DNA of 64,000 nt. It comes from Streptomyces vietnamensis (GTDB lineage: Bacteria > Actinomycetota > Actinomycetes > Streptomycetales > Streptomycetaceae). The position numbers and the translations under genes were made by a program. The stretch covers positions 6,832,001-6,896,000 of the forward strand of contig NZ_CP010407.1 in assembly GCF_000830005.1 (NCBI RefSeq), written 5' to 3'. The notes beneath the pieces are model-generated. The model was not told the origin of the DNA. It did not search any database and saw nothing but the letters and a program-made list of their open reading frames with translations. Positions 49,354-57,330 of this stretch are shown piece by piece; the first letter of the stretch is position 1; every line of letters starts with the position of its first letter.

Positions 49354-51126
49354 GTGTCCCGTGCCGTGCCCCGGTCCCGCAAGGTCCTCGCGCTCGTGGC
49401 CGGTGCGGCCGCGCTCGCCGCGCCGCTCGCCCTCGCCGCACCCGCCGCGGGTGCGGAAGGGGCGGCCGCCCCGTACACCGTCACCCCGCTCCGGTTCACC
49501 GTCGAGGCGGGCGGCCGGAGTTGCGCCGTCGACGCCGACCTCTACCGGCCGGCCGGCACGGACGCCGCACACCCCGCGCCCGCCGTCCTCGCCACCAACG
49601 GCTTCGGCGGCAGCAAGAGCGACGGCTCCACCGCCGCCATCGGCAAGGCCTTCGCCGAGCGCGGCTACGTCGGCCTCGTCTACTCGGGCCTCGGCTTCGG
49701 GAAGTCCGGCTGCCTGATCTCCCTCGACGACCCCGAGGCCGACGGACGCGCCGCCGCCCGGCTCGTCGACTTCCTCGCCGGGAGCATCGCCGCCGACGAC
49801 GGAACCCGCGCCGACTTCGTCACCCGGGACGGTACGGGAGACCCGCGCGTCGGCATGATCGGCGGCTCCTACGGCGGCGCCGTCCAACTCGCGGCCGCCT
49901 CCGTCGATCCCCGTATAGACGCCCTCGTCCCCCTCATCACCTGGAACGACCTCGCGTACTCCCTCGCCCCCAACGCCGCCGACCGGGCCACCCCCGGGGT
50001 CTTCAAGTGGCAGTGGGCCAACGGCTTCTACCTCATGGGCGAGGGCCAGCCCCTGCTCTCCCCGTCCCTCGACCCCAGCCGGATCAACTCCCTCGGCTGT
50101 CTGCACTTCGTCACCGACGCCTGCGACACGATCAGGCTCCTCGACTCCGGCCGCTACCCGGCCGCCGCGACCGAGAAGATGCTCGCCTACGCCCGCAGCG
50201 TCTCCCCGGTCTCCTACCTCGACCGGATCACCGCCCCCACCCTGATCGTGCAGGGCCAGTCCGACAGCCTGTTCAACCTCAACGAGGCCCGCGCCACCTA
50301 CGACCGGCTGCGCGAGCGCGGCGTCGACACCCGGATGATCTGGCAGTCCTGGGGCCACAGCGGGGGACAGAAGGCGGGCGAACTCGACCTCGGCGACCCC
50401 GAGGGGAGCTACGTCGGGCAGCGCGTCCTCGCCTGGTTCGACCGCCACCTCCGGAAGAACGCGGCCGCTGACACCGGCCCCGCCTTCGCCTGGTACCGCG
50501 AGGGACAGAGCGGCTACGGCACCGCCGACCGGGTCCCGGCGCTCAGCCAGAAGCTGTACCTCTCCGGCGACGGCAAGCTCGTCGACAACCGTACGAAGGT
50601 CGCCCGAGGCTCCCGCCAGTACGCCAACTGGCTGGTCCCGACGAGCCATTCGGAGTCCTCGCTCGCCGGGATGATCGGGCTCCCCGATCCCCGGCCGTAC
50701 GACACCCCCGGCACCTACCTCGGCTGGAGCAGCGCCCCGCTCACCGAGCCCGTCGACCTCGTCGGCGCGCCGAGGGCGACACTCCGGGTCGTCTCCCCGG
50801 CGACCGAACGCGTCCAGGACTCGGGCGACGCCGCCGACAAGCTCGTCCTCTTCGCGAAGCTGTACGACGTCGCGCCCGACGGCACGAAGACCCTGGTCAA
50901 CCGGCTGGTCGCGCCCGTACGCGTCCCGGACGTCACCCGATCCTTCACCGTCGAGCTGCCGGGCATCGTCCATCGCTACGAGACCGGCCACCGGCTGGAG
51001 TTCGTCGTCGCCGCGAGCGACACCGCGTACTCCGGCAACCGCGGCATCAAGCCGGTGACCGTCGTCAGCGCCCCCGAGTCCACGGGGACGCTGTCCCTCC
51101 CCCTCGTCCAGGGGAGGGTGGGCTGA
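49354..51126 (+). CDS. Secreted CocE/NonD-family hydrolase (X-Pro dipeptidyl-peptidase-like)
   Basis: 590 residues. It has a signal peptide (RAVPRSRKVLALVAGAAALAAPLALAAPAAGA). The S15-type core has the nucleophile GSYGGAVQLAAA, a second acid near VQGQSDSLFN and His in WGHSGGQ. A C-terminal jelly-roll (about 430-590) is typical of cocaine esterase and X-Pro peptidases. GTG 49354 is chosen because GGAGG lies 5 nt upstream. The substrate, a peptide or an acyl ester, is unknown. It ends 1 nt from the convergent adenosine deaminase gene. Confidence 0.86.
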   Translation: MSRAVPRSRKVLALVAGAAALAAPLALAAPAAGAEGAAAPYTVTPLRFTVEAGGRSCAVDADLYRPAGTDAAHPAPAVLATNGFGGSKSDGSTAAIGKAFAERGYVGLVYSGLGFGKSGCLISLDDPEADGRAAARLVDFLAGSIAADDGTRADFVTRDGTGDPRVGMIGGSYGGAVQLAAASVDPRIDALVPLITWNDLAYSLAPNAADRATPGVFKWQWANGFYLMGEGQPLLSPSLDPSRINSLGCLHFVTDACDTIRLLDSGRYPAAATEKMLAYARSVSPVSYLDRITAPTLIVQGQSDSLFNLNEARATYDRLRERGVDTRMIWQSWGHSGGQKAGELDLGDPEGSYVGQRVLAWFDRHLRKNAAADTGPAFAWYREGQSGYGTADRVPALSQKLYLSGDGKLVDNRTKVARGSRQYANWLVPTSHSESSLAGMIGLPDPRPYDTPGTYLGWSSAPLTEPVDLVGAPRATLRVVSPATERVQDSGDAADKLVLFAKLYDVAPDGTKTLVNRLVAPVRVPDVTRSFTVELPGIVHRYETGHRLEFVVAASDTAYSGNRGIKPVTVVSAPESTGTLSLPLVQGRVG

Positions 51127-51127
51127 C

Positions 51128-52216
51128 CTACAGCGCCGCGTAGCCCGGCCGTACGACCTCGTCGACGAGCCGCTGCCGCTCCGGCAGCGGCAGGAACGCG
51201 GCCTCCAGGGCGGCGACCGTGAACTCCTCGAAGACCTCCGGGCCGTACCCGAAGGCGTCCACCATGTGCTGGAACTCCTCGCTCATGGTGGTGCCGGAGA
51301 CCAGCCGGTTGTCCGTGTTGAGCGTGATCCGGAAGCCCAGGCGGCGCAGCTCGTCGATCGGGTGCGAGGCGTAGTCCTTCGCGGCGCCCGTCTGGAGGTT
51401 GGACGTCGGGCAGACCTCCAGGGCGATGCGGTTGTCCCGGACGTACGAGGCGAGCCGGCCCAGCGTGCCGTCCTCGGCGATGTCGTCCGTGATCCGCACG
51501 CCGTGGCCGATCCGCTCGGTGCCGCAGACCTGCACGGCCTCGTGGATCGACTCCGCGCCGACGGCCTCGCCGGCGTGGATCGTGTAGTGGCAGTTCTCCC
51601 GCTTCAGGTGCTGGAAGGCGGCGAGGTGGCGGGCCGGCGGGTTGCCGATCTCGCCGCCCGCTATGTCGAAGCCGGCCACGCCGTTGTCCCGGTGCGCGAC
51701 CGTGAGCTCCGCGATCTCCAGGGAACGGTCGGTGTGGCGCATGCCGGTGAGCAGGGTGCGGACGGTGATCCGGCCGCCGGTGCGGCGCTCGCCCTCGCGG
51801 AAGCCGTCGTTGACCGCCACGACGACCTCGTCGAGGGTCAGCCCGCCCTCCAGGTGCTGCTCGGGGGCGTAGCGGATCTCGGCGTAGACGACGCCGTCCG
51901 CCGCCAGGTCCTCGGCGCACTCGGCCGCGATGCGCACGAGCGCCTCGCGGGTCTGCATGACCGCGCAGGTGTGCGCGAAGGTCTCCAGGTAGCGCTCGAG
52001 GGAGCCGGAGTCGGCGGCGTCCCGGAACCAGACCGCGAGCTCGGCCGGGTCCTCGGTCGGCAGCGCGGTGTAGCCGCACTCCCGCGCCAGCTCGACGATG
52101 GTCGCGGGGCGCAGCCCGCCGTCGAGGTGGTCGTGGAGGACGGCCTTGGGGGCCCGGCGGATCCACTCGGAGACGGTGGCGGCGGCAGGCGTGGCAGGGT
52201 TGTCAGACAAGTGCAT
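51128..52216 (-). CDS. add: Adenosine deaminase
   Basis: 362 residues. [14 protein letters not shown] (zinc His pair), TIHAGEAVG (His and catalytic Glu), ERIGHGVRI and [16 protein letters not shown] (zinc Asp) cover the active site. It deaminates adenosine to inosine in purine salvage. A palindrome TTGTCAGACAA covers codons 3-6 and matches one upstream of the neighbouring gntR gene, so control by that regulator is likely. ATG 52216 is well supported by homology. Confidence 0.92.
   Translation of the reverse strand: MHLSDNPATPAAATVSEWIRRAPKAVLHDHLDGGLRPATIVELARECGYTALPTEDPAELAVWFRDAADSGSLERYLETFAHTCAVMQTREALVRIAAECAEDLAADGVVYAEIRYAPEQHLEGGLTLDEVVVAVNDGFREGERRTGGRITVRTLLTGMRHTDRSLEIAELTVAHRDNGVAGFDIAGGEIGNPPARHLAAFQHLKRENCHYTIHAGEAVGAESIHEAVQVCGTERIGHGVRITDDIAEDGTLGRLASYVRDNRIALEVCPTSNLQTGAAKDYASHPIDELRRLGFRITLNTDNRLVSGTTMSEEFQHMVDAFGYGPEVFEEFTVAALEAAFLPLPERQRLVDEVVRPGYAAL
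52200..52210 (-). promoter_or_regulatory. TTGTC-n-GACAA palindrome at the start of add
   Basis: TTGTC-A-GACAA on the plus strand, inside the first codons of add. The same arms with a central T occur at 53214-53224 before gntR. Confidence 0.55.
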
Positions 52217-52372
52217 GGCGGGGAAGTGTACGCGACGGCCGGGCCGGGTGCTGTGACGGCTCTGACAGGGGGCCGTGCGGGGCCTCGGTGCACGGCTCGT
52301 TCTACGGGCCGGGCTGGGCCGGGTTGGGTCGGGTCGTGTCGGGCCGGGCCCGCACCGCTCGTCGGCCCGCCC

Positions 52373-53137
52373 TCAGTGCGACTGCAGCACCGGCAGTGCG
52401 GGCGTCCCCGTCGGCAGCATGTGCTTCGCGGCCAGGACCGGCGTCTCGCCGACCCTCACCACCTGCGTGATCAGGACGGCGGGCGTGTCCGCCGGGCGGC
52501 CCAGCTGCTCCCCGCGCCGCCGCCCGAGCAGCGTCGCCGTGATGCCGCTGTGCGCGGTCAGGGCCGTCTCCCGCGAGGCCGCGACAAGCACCGCGAGCAT
52601 CGAGACCGCATGAACCGCATGACCGGAGTCCGCCTCCGCCTCCCGCAGGGCCCGCGCGAACTCCGGGTGCACCCGGTCGAGCAGCTCGTCGGGCGCCGCC
52701 CACTCGTGGCTCAGCGCCGCCGCCGCACCCTCCCCGGTCAGTACGGACTCCCAGAACCGCAGCTCGGCACGGGCGGGTGCGAGCAGGTGCTGGGTGGTGA
52801 AGTCGGTCGGCTCCTCGACGGTCCTGAGCAGGGCACGCACTCGCAGCGGGGTGCCCGCGCCGATCAGTTCCTCCAGCGGCTGGACGTGCTCGAAGCCCCG
52901 CCGGGGCGGACGGTCGTTGACCGTGCGGCCCACCCCGCGCCGCACCGTGAGGACCCCGTCCTCCTGGAGCAGCAGCAGCGCCTCGCGCAGGGCCGGCCGG
53001 CTGACGCCCAGTTCGGCGGCGAGCTTCGGCTCGGACGGGAGCGTGGAGCCCGGCGGGTAGGTGCCGTCGTGGACGGCGTCCGCGATCCGCTCGTAGAGCG
53101 CCACGACCGGTCGCCGCCGCTGTCCGCTGACCGCCAC
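52373..53137 (-). CDS. GntR family regulator with UTRA-like effector domain
   Basis: 254 residues. The winged helix is at about 10-75 (YERIADAVHDGTYPPGSTLPSEPKLAAELGVSRPALREAL). The C-terminal domain (about 85-254) has the layout of HutC/UTRA ligand-binding domains and ends VLAAKHMLPTGTPALPVLQSH. GTG 53137 has GAGGAG upstream. It is followed by add in the same direction (156-bp gap). Paired TTGTCnGACAA sites at both genes suggest autoregulation and control of add, perhaps by a nucleoside. Confidence 0.85.
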   Translation of the reverse strand: MAVSGQRRRPVVALYERIADAVHDGTYPPGSTLPSEPKLAAELGVSRPALREALLLLQEDGVLTVRRGVGRTVNDRPPRRGFEHVQPLEELIGAGTPLRVRALLRTVEEPTDFTTQHLLAPARAELRFWESVLTGEGAAAALSHEWAAPDELLDRVHPEFARALREAEADSGHAVHAVSMLAVLVAASRETALTAHSGITATLLGRRRGEQLGRPADTPAVLITQVVRVGETPVLAAKHMLPTGTPALPVLQSH

Positions 53138-53213
53138 GGCCCCTCCTCGTCTCGTTCCCGGCCCGTTCCCGGCCCGGTCTCCGCCGTCTCTCCGCACACG
53201 GTAGCGGCCCACG

Positions 53214-53224
53214 TTGTCTGACAA
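53214..53224 (-). promoter_or_regulatory. TTGTC-n-GACAA palindrome upstream of gntR
   Basis: TTGTC-T-GACAA, 77 bp before the gntR start and 111 bp before the divergent lapA-like gene. It pairs with the site at 52200-52210. Confidence 0.55.
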
Positions 53225-53334
53225 GTCACCCGTACGGCCCACCTTGCCATCACGGGGAGGCCCCGCCCGTCCCATTCTGGTCCCACGGCTGTGGCCGGGT
53301 ACGACCGACGGCACGACGGAGGAGAGGGCCGGGC

Positions 53335-53586
53335 ATGAGTCCGAAGCAGGCGCCACGGACATCGGGCGGGGGCACGTCCCGGTTCGCCGGAGCCTTCACC
53401 CCGGGCCGGATCGCGATGATCGTGATCGCGGTCCTCACCCTGGTCTTCATCTTCGAGAACACCCGCGAGGTCAAGATCCGCCTGCTGATCCCCGAAGTCA
53501 CCATGCCGCTCTACGGGGCCCTGCTCGCGACCGCCGTCCTCGGCGCCGCCTGCGGCTGCTACTTCGTCGCCCGGAGGCGGAAGTGA
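53335..53586 (+). CDS. LapA family (DUF1049) membrane protein
   Basis: 83 residues with two membrane segments (about 28-42, IAMIVIAVLTLVFIF, and 62-78, GALLATAVLGAACGCYFV) joined by a short loop with ENTREVKIRLLIPEV, the family hallmark. In E. coli LapA helps regulate LPS assembly; the actinobacterial role is unknown. Its TGA overlaps the GTG of the next gene. Confidence 0.82.
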   Translation: MSPKQAPRTSGGGTSRFAGAFTPGRIAMIVIAVLTLVFIFENTREVKIRLLIPEVTMPLYGALLATAVLGAACGCYFVARRRK

Positions 53587-53930
53587 GGCGGGCCACCGTC
53601 GTCGGCGTCGGCGCGGTCCTCGCGCTCGCGGCCGTCGCCGCCTCCTCGGCGGAGGAGGCCGCCGCACCCGGCGAGGCCGGGACACGGCCGATGCCGGACT
53701 TCCTCGACCGGGGCCTGTGGCGGGTCTTCACCCGCCTGGACCGCCGGACCCGGCTCGACGTCCACGACGTGAGCGGCCGCGACCGGCGGGTGCTGTGGCC
53801 GCCGCGCTGGCAGGTCTGCACCCAGTACCCGGCGGCGGGCACGGCCCTCGACCGGCGCACCACCGTCATGATCGGAGTCGTACGGAAGGGAGAGACCTGC
53901 CCGCCCCGCGTACGGGACGCCCGCCGCTGA
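53583..53930 (+). CDS. Small secreted PASTA-domain-like protein
   Basis: 115 residues. An N-terminal hydrophobic signal (RRATVVGVGAVLALAAVAA) precedes a single PASTA-like domain (about 36-108): MPDFLDRGLWRVFTRLDRR...DVHDVSGRDRR and WPPRWQVCTQYPAAGTALD...VVRKGETCP. The two cysteines could form a disulfide. PASTA domains bind muropeptides or beta-lactams. GTG 53583 overlaps the lapA-like stop by 4 nt, so the pair is translationally coupled. Confidence 0.78.
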   Translation: MRRATVVGVGAVLALAAVAASSAEEAAAPGEAGTRPMPDFLDRGLWRVFTRLDRRTRLDVHDVSGRDRRVLWPPRWQVCTQYPAAGTALDRRTTVMIGVVRKGETCPPRVRDARR

Positions 53931-53952
53931 GCGCCGCGCGCCGGTGCGGGGC

Positions 53953-54020
53953 CGAGCCGGGCCGTGCCCGTACGAGCCTGGCCGTGTCCGTACCGGGCCT
54001 GGCCGTGTCCGTACGCGCCT
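53953..54020. repeat. Short tandem repeat in an intergenic region
   Basis: Units resembling GGGCCTGGCCGTGTCCGTAC, about 21-22 bp long, occur three times with small changes between the PASTA and GNAT genes. No function is evident. Confidence 0.55.
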
Positions 54021-54059
54021 GTTGCCTGGCCCGTAGTGCCTCCCGCACCGCACACCCCC

Positions 54060-54065
54060 TAGCCT
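54060..54065 (+). promoter_or_regulatory. -10 box of a leaderless promoter for the RimJ-like gene
   Basis: TAGCCT ends 6 nt before ATG 54072. There is no Shine-Dalgarno sequence. Confidence 0.5.
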
Positions 54066-54071
54066 GCCCCC

Positions 54072-54614
54072 ATGCCCGACGATCACGGTCCGTACCTCGC
54101 CGCCGGGCCCCGCGTGGGCCTGCGTCCCTTCTCCCCGGCCGACGCCGAGGAGTTCACCGCCCGCGCCCGCGAGAGCCGGGAGCTCCACCGTCCCTGGCTC
54201 TTCCCGCCGTGCACGACCGAGGCGTACACCGCCTACGCGGGCGCCCTCGTCGGGGACCCGGCCCGCGCCGGCTTCCTGGTGTGCGAGCACGCGGACGGCG
54301 ACCGGATCGCCGGCTTCGTCAACATCAACAACATCGTCCGCGGCGCCTTCCGCAGCGGCGCCCTCGGCTACGGCGCCTTCGCGCACGCCGCCGGACGCGG
54401 ACTGCTGACCGAGGCCCTCGGCCTGGTCCTGGAACACGCCTTCGGGCCCCTGGAGTTGCACCGCCTGGAGGCGAACATCCAGCCCGGCAACACCGCCTCC
54501 CGCGCCCTCGTCCGCCGCGCCGGCTTCCGCCTGGAGGGCTTCTCGCCCGCGATGCTGCACATCGACGGCGCCTGGCGCGACCACGAGCGCTGGGCCATCA
54601 CGGCATCCGACTGA
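54072..54614 (+). CDS. GNAT acetyltransferase, RimJ/RimL type
   Basis: 180 residues. GPRVGLRPFSPADAEEF starts the fold, LGYGAFAHAAGRGLLTEALGL is the acetyl-CoA motif and ANIQPGNTASRALVRRAGFRLEGF the C-terminal signature of the RimJ/RimL/SpeG group. It acetylates a protein N-terminus or a small amine; the substrate is unknown. It converges with the MFS gene 8 bp away, and no terminator is seen between. Confidence 0.83.
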   Translation: MPDDHGPYLAAGPRVGLRPFSPADAEEFTARARESRELHRPWLFPPCTTEAYTAYAGALVGDPARAGFLVCEHADGDRIAGFVNINNIVRGAFRSGALGYGAFAHAAGRGLLTEALGLVLEHAFGPLELHRLEANIQPGNTASRALVRRAGFRLEGFSPAMLHIDGAWRDHERWAITASD

Positions 54615-54622
54615 CGAGCTCG

Positions 54623-55894
54623 TCAGGGCCCGTCGCGAAAGCGCCTCGCGGTGCGATTCCGCGACGGGGGAGCCGTTTCGGCGTCGCGGAGGGCTCGGGT
54701 GGTGACCCGGGAGGCGAGGGGGATCGCGACGAGGGCGAGTCCGAGGGCTGCGGCGACGAAGGCGGCGCGTACTCCCAGGACCCGTCCGAGGAGGCCGCCG
54801 GTGAGGGCCCCGAAGGGGACGACACCCAGGACGATCAGGCGGTAGGCGGCGGTGACGCGGCCGAGGAGCTCGTCGAGGACCGCCGCCTGGCGCAGGGTGC
54901 TGACGACGATCTGGTTCAGCGAGGCGGCGAGGGCGGCGCCGAACATGGCGGTCAGGGCGAGGGGCGTGCTGTGGCCCAGGCCGAGGACGGCGTAGCCGGC
55001 GGCCGGGACGAGGGCGGCGAGCCAGGTGGTGGGGCCGCCGCCGATGCGGGGCACGACGTGGGCGGCGAGCAGTGAGCCGGCGATCGCTCCGGCGGCGGGA
55101 ACGGCGACGAACAGGCCGTAACCCGACAGGGGAACGCGGTACGGGCCGGTGACCAGCAGGACGAGGAGTCCGCCGGTGGCCGCGCCGAAGAAGTTGATCG
55201 CCGCCGAGATGAACGCGACTCGGCGCAGCAGGCCGTGGCCCCAGAAGTGGGCCCATCCGGAGCGGATGTCCTGGGCGATGCCGGTCCGGGTCGCGCCACG
55301 GTGCCCGTGGTCCTCGCCGGTGGGGAGCAGCGGGGGCAGCAGCAGGGCCGCCAGGCCGGCGAGGGCGAACGCGGCGGCGCCGGTGAAGAAGGCCGCCGAT
55401 GCCGCCAGCGCGAACAACGCCGCGCCGGCGGGCGGACCGACGAAGGTGTTGATGACGGACTGCGTGGCGAACAGCCTGCCGTTGGCGCGCTCCAGTTCCT
55501 CCCGGGGCACGAGGCGGGGCGGGATCGTCAGGGCGGCGTTGTCGACCATCGTCTCGGCGCAGCCGGCTGTGAACACCGCGGCGTAGAGGAGGGCGATGTG
55601 GTGCCCTCCACCGGCCAGGGCGAGGGCGAGCAGCGCGAACCCGGCCGCGCGCAGCCCGTTGCCGACGACGAGTATCCGGCGCCTGTCCATGCGGTCGGCC
55701 AGCGCGCCGGCGGGGAGGGTCACGACCAGCCAGGGCAGGAACTGCACCACCGTCATGCCCGCCACCACGAGCGGGTCACGGGTCAGTGTGGCGACGAGCA
55801 GCGGGGCGGCGGCCTGCAGCAGCCCGTCGGCGAGGTTCGAGGACGCCTGGGACGCCCACAGCGCGGTGAACGGTCTGCGGAGGGCAGCGGGCAC
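54623..55894 (-). CDS. MFS transporter
   Basis: 423 residues with about 12 membrane segments. It starts at the typical LRRPFTALWASQASSNLADGL and carries GALADRMDRRRILVVGN, the loop 2-3 motif. It resembles MFS_3/enterobactin-exporter-like drug exporters. GTG 55894 is chosen because AGGAGA lies 6 nt upstream; ATG 55942 would add 16 residues and lacks a good ribosome site. It is divergent from the CGNR regulator, which may control it. Confidence 0.84.
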   Translation of the reverse strand: MPAALRRPFTALWASQASSNLADGLLQAAAPLLVATLTRDPLVVAGMTVVQFLPWLVVTLPAGALADRMDRRRILVVGNGLRAAGFALLALALAGGGHHIALLYAAVFTAGCAETMVDNAALTIPPRLVPREELERANGRLFATQSVINTFVGPPAGAALFALAASAAFFTGAAAFALAGLAALLLPPLLPTGEDHGHRGATRTGIAQDIRSGWAHFWGHGLLRRVAFISAAINFFGAATGGLLVLLVTGPYRVPLSGYGLFVAVPAAGAIAGSLLAAHVVPRIGGGPTTWLAALVPAAGYAVLGLGHSTPLALTAMFGAALAASLNQIVVSTLRQAAVLDELLGRVTAAYRLIVLGVVPFGALTGGLLGRVLGVRAAFVAAALGLALVAIPLASRVTTRALRDAETAPPSRNRTARRFRDGP

Positions 55895-56044
55895 GGTCGG
55901 TCTCCTGGCGGCTGTCTCACGGGTGATGGGCCGATCAGGCATGATGCCAAGGAGATCACCTCACATGCAATAATCCTTTTGCCCGTGAGGTCTTTCCGGC
56001 GGGCGGCAGAGCTTCGGGCTGCGAGGGGACGAGAGGAGCCGAGG

Positions 56045-56635
56045 GTGAGGTTCGGCCACATCGCGGGTGACCGCATGCTCGACCTGGTGAACACCGTGGC
56101 CTGGCGGCTCGGCGGGCCCGAACGCAGGGAGGGACTGAACACCTTCGCCGACGTCCTCGACTGGTGCACCGAAACCGGCCTGATCAGTACGGACGAGGCC
56201 GCGTCCTTGCGCGACCTCGCCGGCCGCGACGACGCCCGGGCCGAGCGGGAAAGGGAACAGGTGGTCGAAGCGCGCGAGAAGGCCTACGCGGCCCTCTTCG
56301 AGGGCGACGCCGAAGCCGCAGCGGACCTCGCGGACCTGTACCGGGCGGCGATCGCCGCGGCCGACCTGGTCCCCACGGGCGACCGCTGGCAATGGGAGGA
56401 CCGGGAGACCGACCTCCGCCTGCCCCGCCACCGCATCGTCCGCGGACTCGTCGCCCTCACCCAGCGCGACGGCCTCGACCGCCTTCACCAATGCGAGGAC
56501 GCCAAGTGCGGCTGGGTCTACCTCGACACGTCACCGCGGCGCAACCGCCGCTGGTGCAGCACGAAGGACTGCGGCGACCGCAACCGCGCCCGCACCTACT
56601 ACGCCCGGCAGAAGGCGAAGGGCCGACAGCCCTGA
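56045..56635 (+). CDS. CGNR zinc-finger domain protein (probable transcription factor)
   Basis: 196 residues. The N-terminal ABATE-like region starts GHIAGDRMLDLVNTVAWRL. The C-terminal zinc finger has CEDAKCGWVYLD...RRWCSTKDCGDRNRARTYYAR; the name-giving CGNR is CGDR here, with all four cysteines kept. GTG 56045 has GAGGAG upstream. The divergent MFS gene is a likely target. Between them, ACCTCAC and GTGAGGT halves flank an AT-rich stretch. Confidence 0.83.
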   Translation: MRFGHIAGDRMLDLVNTVAWRLGGPERREGLNTFADVLDWCTETGLISTDEAASLRDLAGRDDARAEREREQVVEAREKAYAALFEGDAEAAADLADLYRAAIAAADLVPTGDRWQWEDRETDLRLPRHRIVRGLVALTQRDGLDRLHQCEDAKCGWVYLDTSPRRNRRWCSTKDCGDRNRARTYYARQKAKGRQP

Positions 56636-56652
56636 GGCACGCGGTCGAGTAC

Positions 56653-56704
56653 GGGACCGACGTCCGCCACCGGGCGACGGGACCGACGTCCGCCACCGGG
56701 CGAC
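56653..56704. repeat. Perfect 26-bp tandem duplication
   Basis: Two identical 26-bp units lie at 56653-56678 and 56679-56704, starting GGGACCGACGTCC. They are intergenic, after the CGNR gene stop. Confidence 0.85.
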
Positions 56705-56761
56705 CGTGCTGCTCGCAGCCGTCGACGAACGGCCGCGACCAGCACTTTCACAGCAGATCCC

Positions 56762-56799
56762 AGGACCTGTGTACGGCCCCGATCCGCCGGACAGGCCTT
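56762..56799 (-). terminator. Stop-codon-fused terminator-like motif of the DUF6204 gene
   Basis: On the minus strand GGCCTGTCCGGCGGATC begins at the last base of the TAA stop, as at 9524 after the VapB-like gene. The returning arm ACAGGTCC is weaker here. Confidence 0.55.
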
Positions 56800-57130
56800 A
56801 GCGCTTCCGGTTGATCTTCATCGTGTCGAGGTCCGTCACCGTCGAGCGCAGCGCCTTGTACCCGTGCCCCAGCTCCCCGAGCGCCGTCTCCACCCGGTCC
56901 TCCGCGATCGCGCCCGCCATCTCGTCGCCGTCCTCGGCGTCCGAGACGACGACCAGGCGGTACGAGAAGGCCTTCAGCGTCCGGTCGTAGGCCAGCGAGC
57001 CCTCCTCCGTGAACTGCATCGCCGCCATCCCGTGGTCGTCCACCTCGGCGAGCAGCCGGGCCCGGCTCTCCTCCGACAGGCCGTCGAACGTGCCGCGCAC
57101 GATGACCCGGTAGGTGTGCTGCGTGCCCAT
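56798..57130 (-). CDS. DUF6204 family protein
   Basis: 110 residues. It has a ferredoxin-like alpha/beta pattern: HTYRVIVRGTFDGLSEESRARLLAEVDDHG, then FSYRLVVVSDAEDGDEMAGA and a C-terminal TDLDTMKINRKR typical of this actinobacterial family as I recall it. Function is unknown; there are no catalytic motifs, signal or membrane segment. ATG 57130 is preferred over a start 19 codons upstream because the family begins near MGTQHTYRV. Confidence 0.75.
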   Translation of the reverse strand: MGTQHTYRVIVRGTFDGLSEESRARLLAEVDDHGMAAMQFTEEGSLAYDRTLKAFSYRLVVVSDAEDGDEMAGAIAEDRVETALGELGHGYKALRSTVTDLDTMKINRKR

Positions 57131-57330
57131 TCCTCGTACTCCCTGTGCCTGGTCCACGCCCGCCACGGCGGCGGGCCGACCCTCCACACTACGGCGGCGT
57201 CCGCCGTCGCCGCCGGGAATATCCGGGCGGCCCCGCCCCCGGCCCCTTTGCCGAGGACTGACCGGAGCCTGACGCGGAGAACCGCGTAGAGCCCCTGGTC
57301 AGGACCGGCTCCGCCGTGTTCCATGGATCG

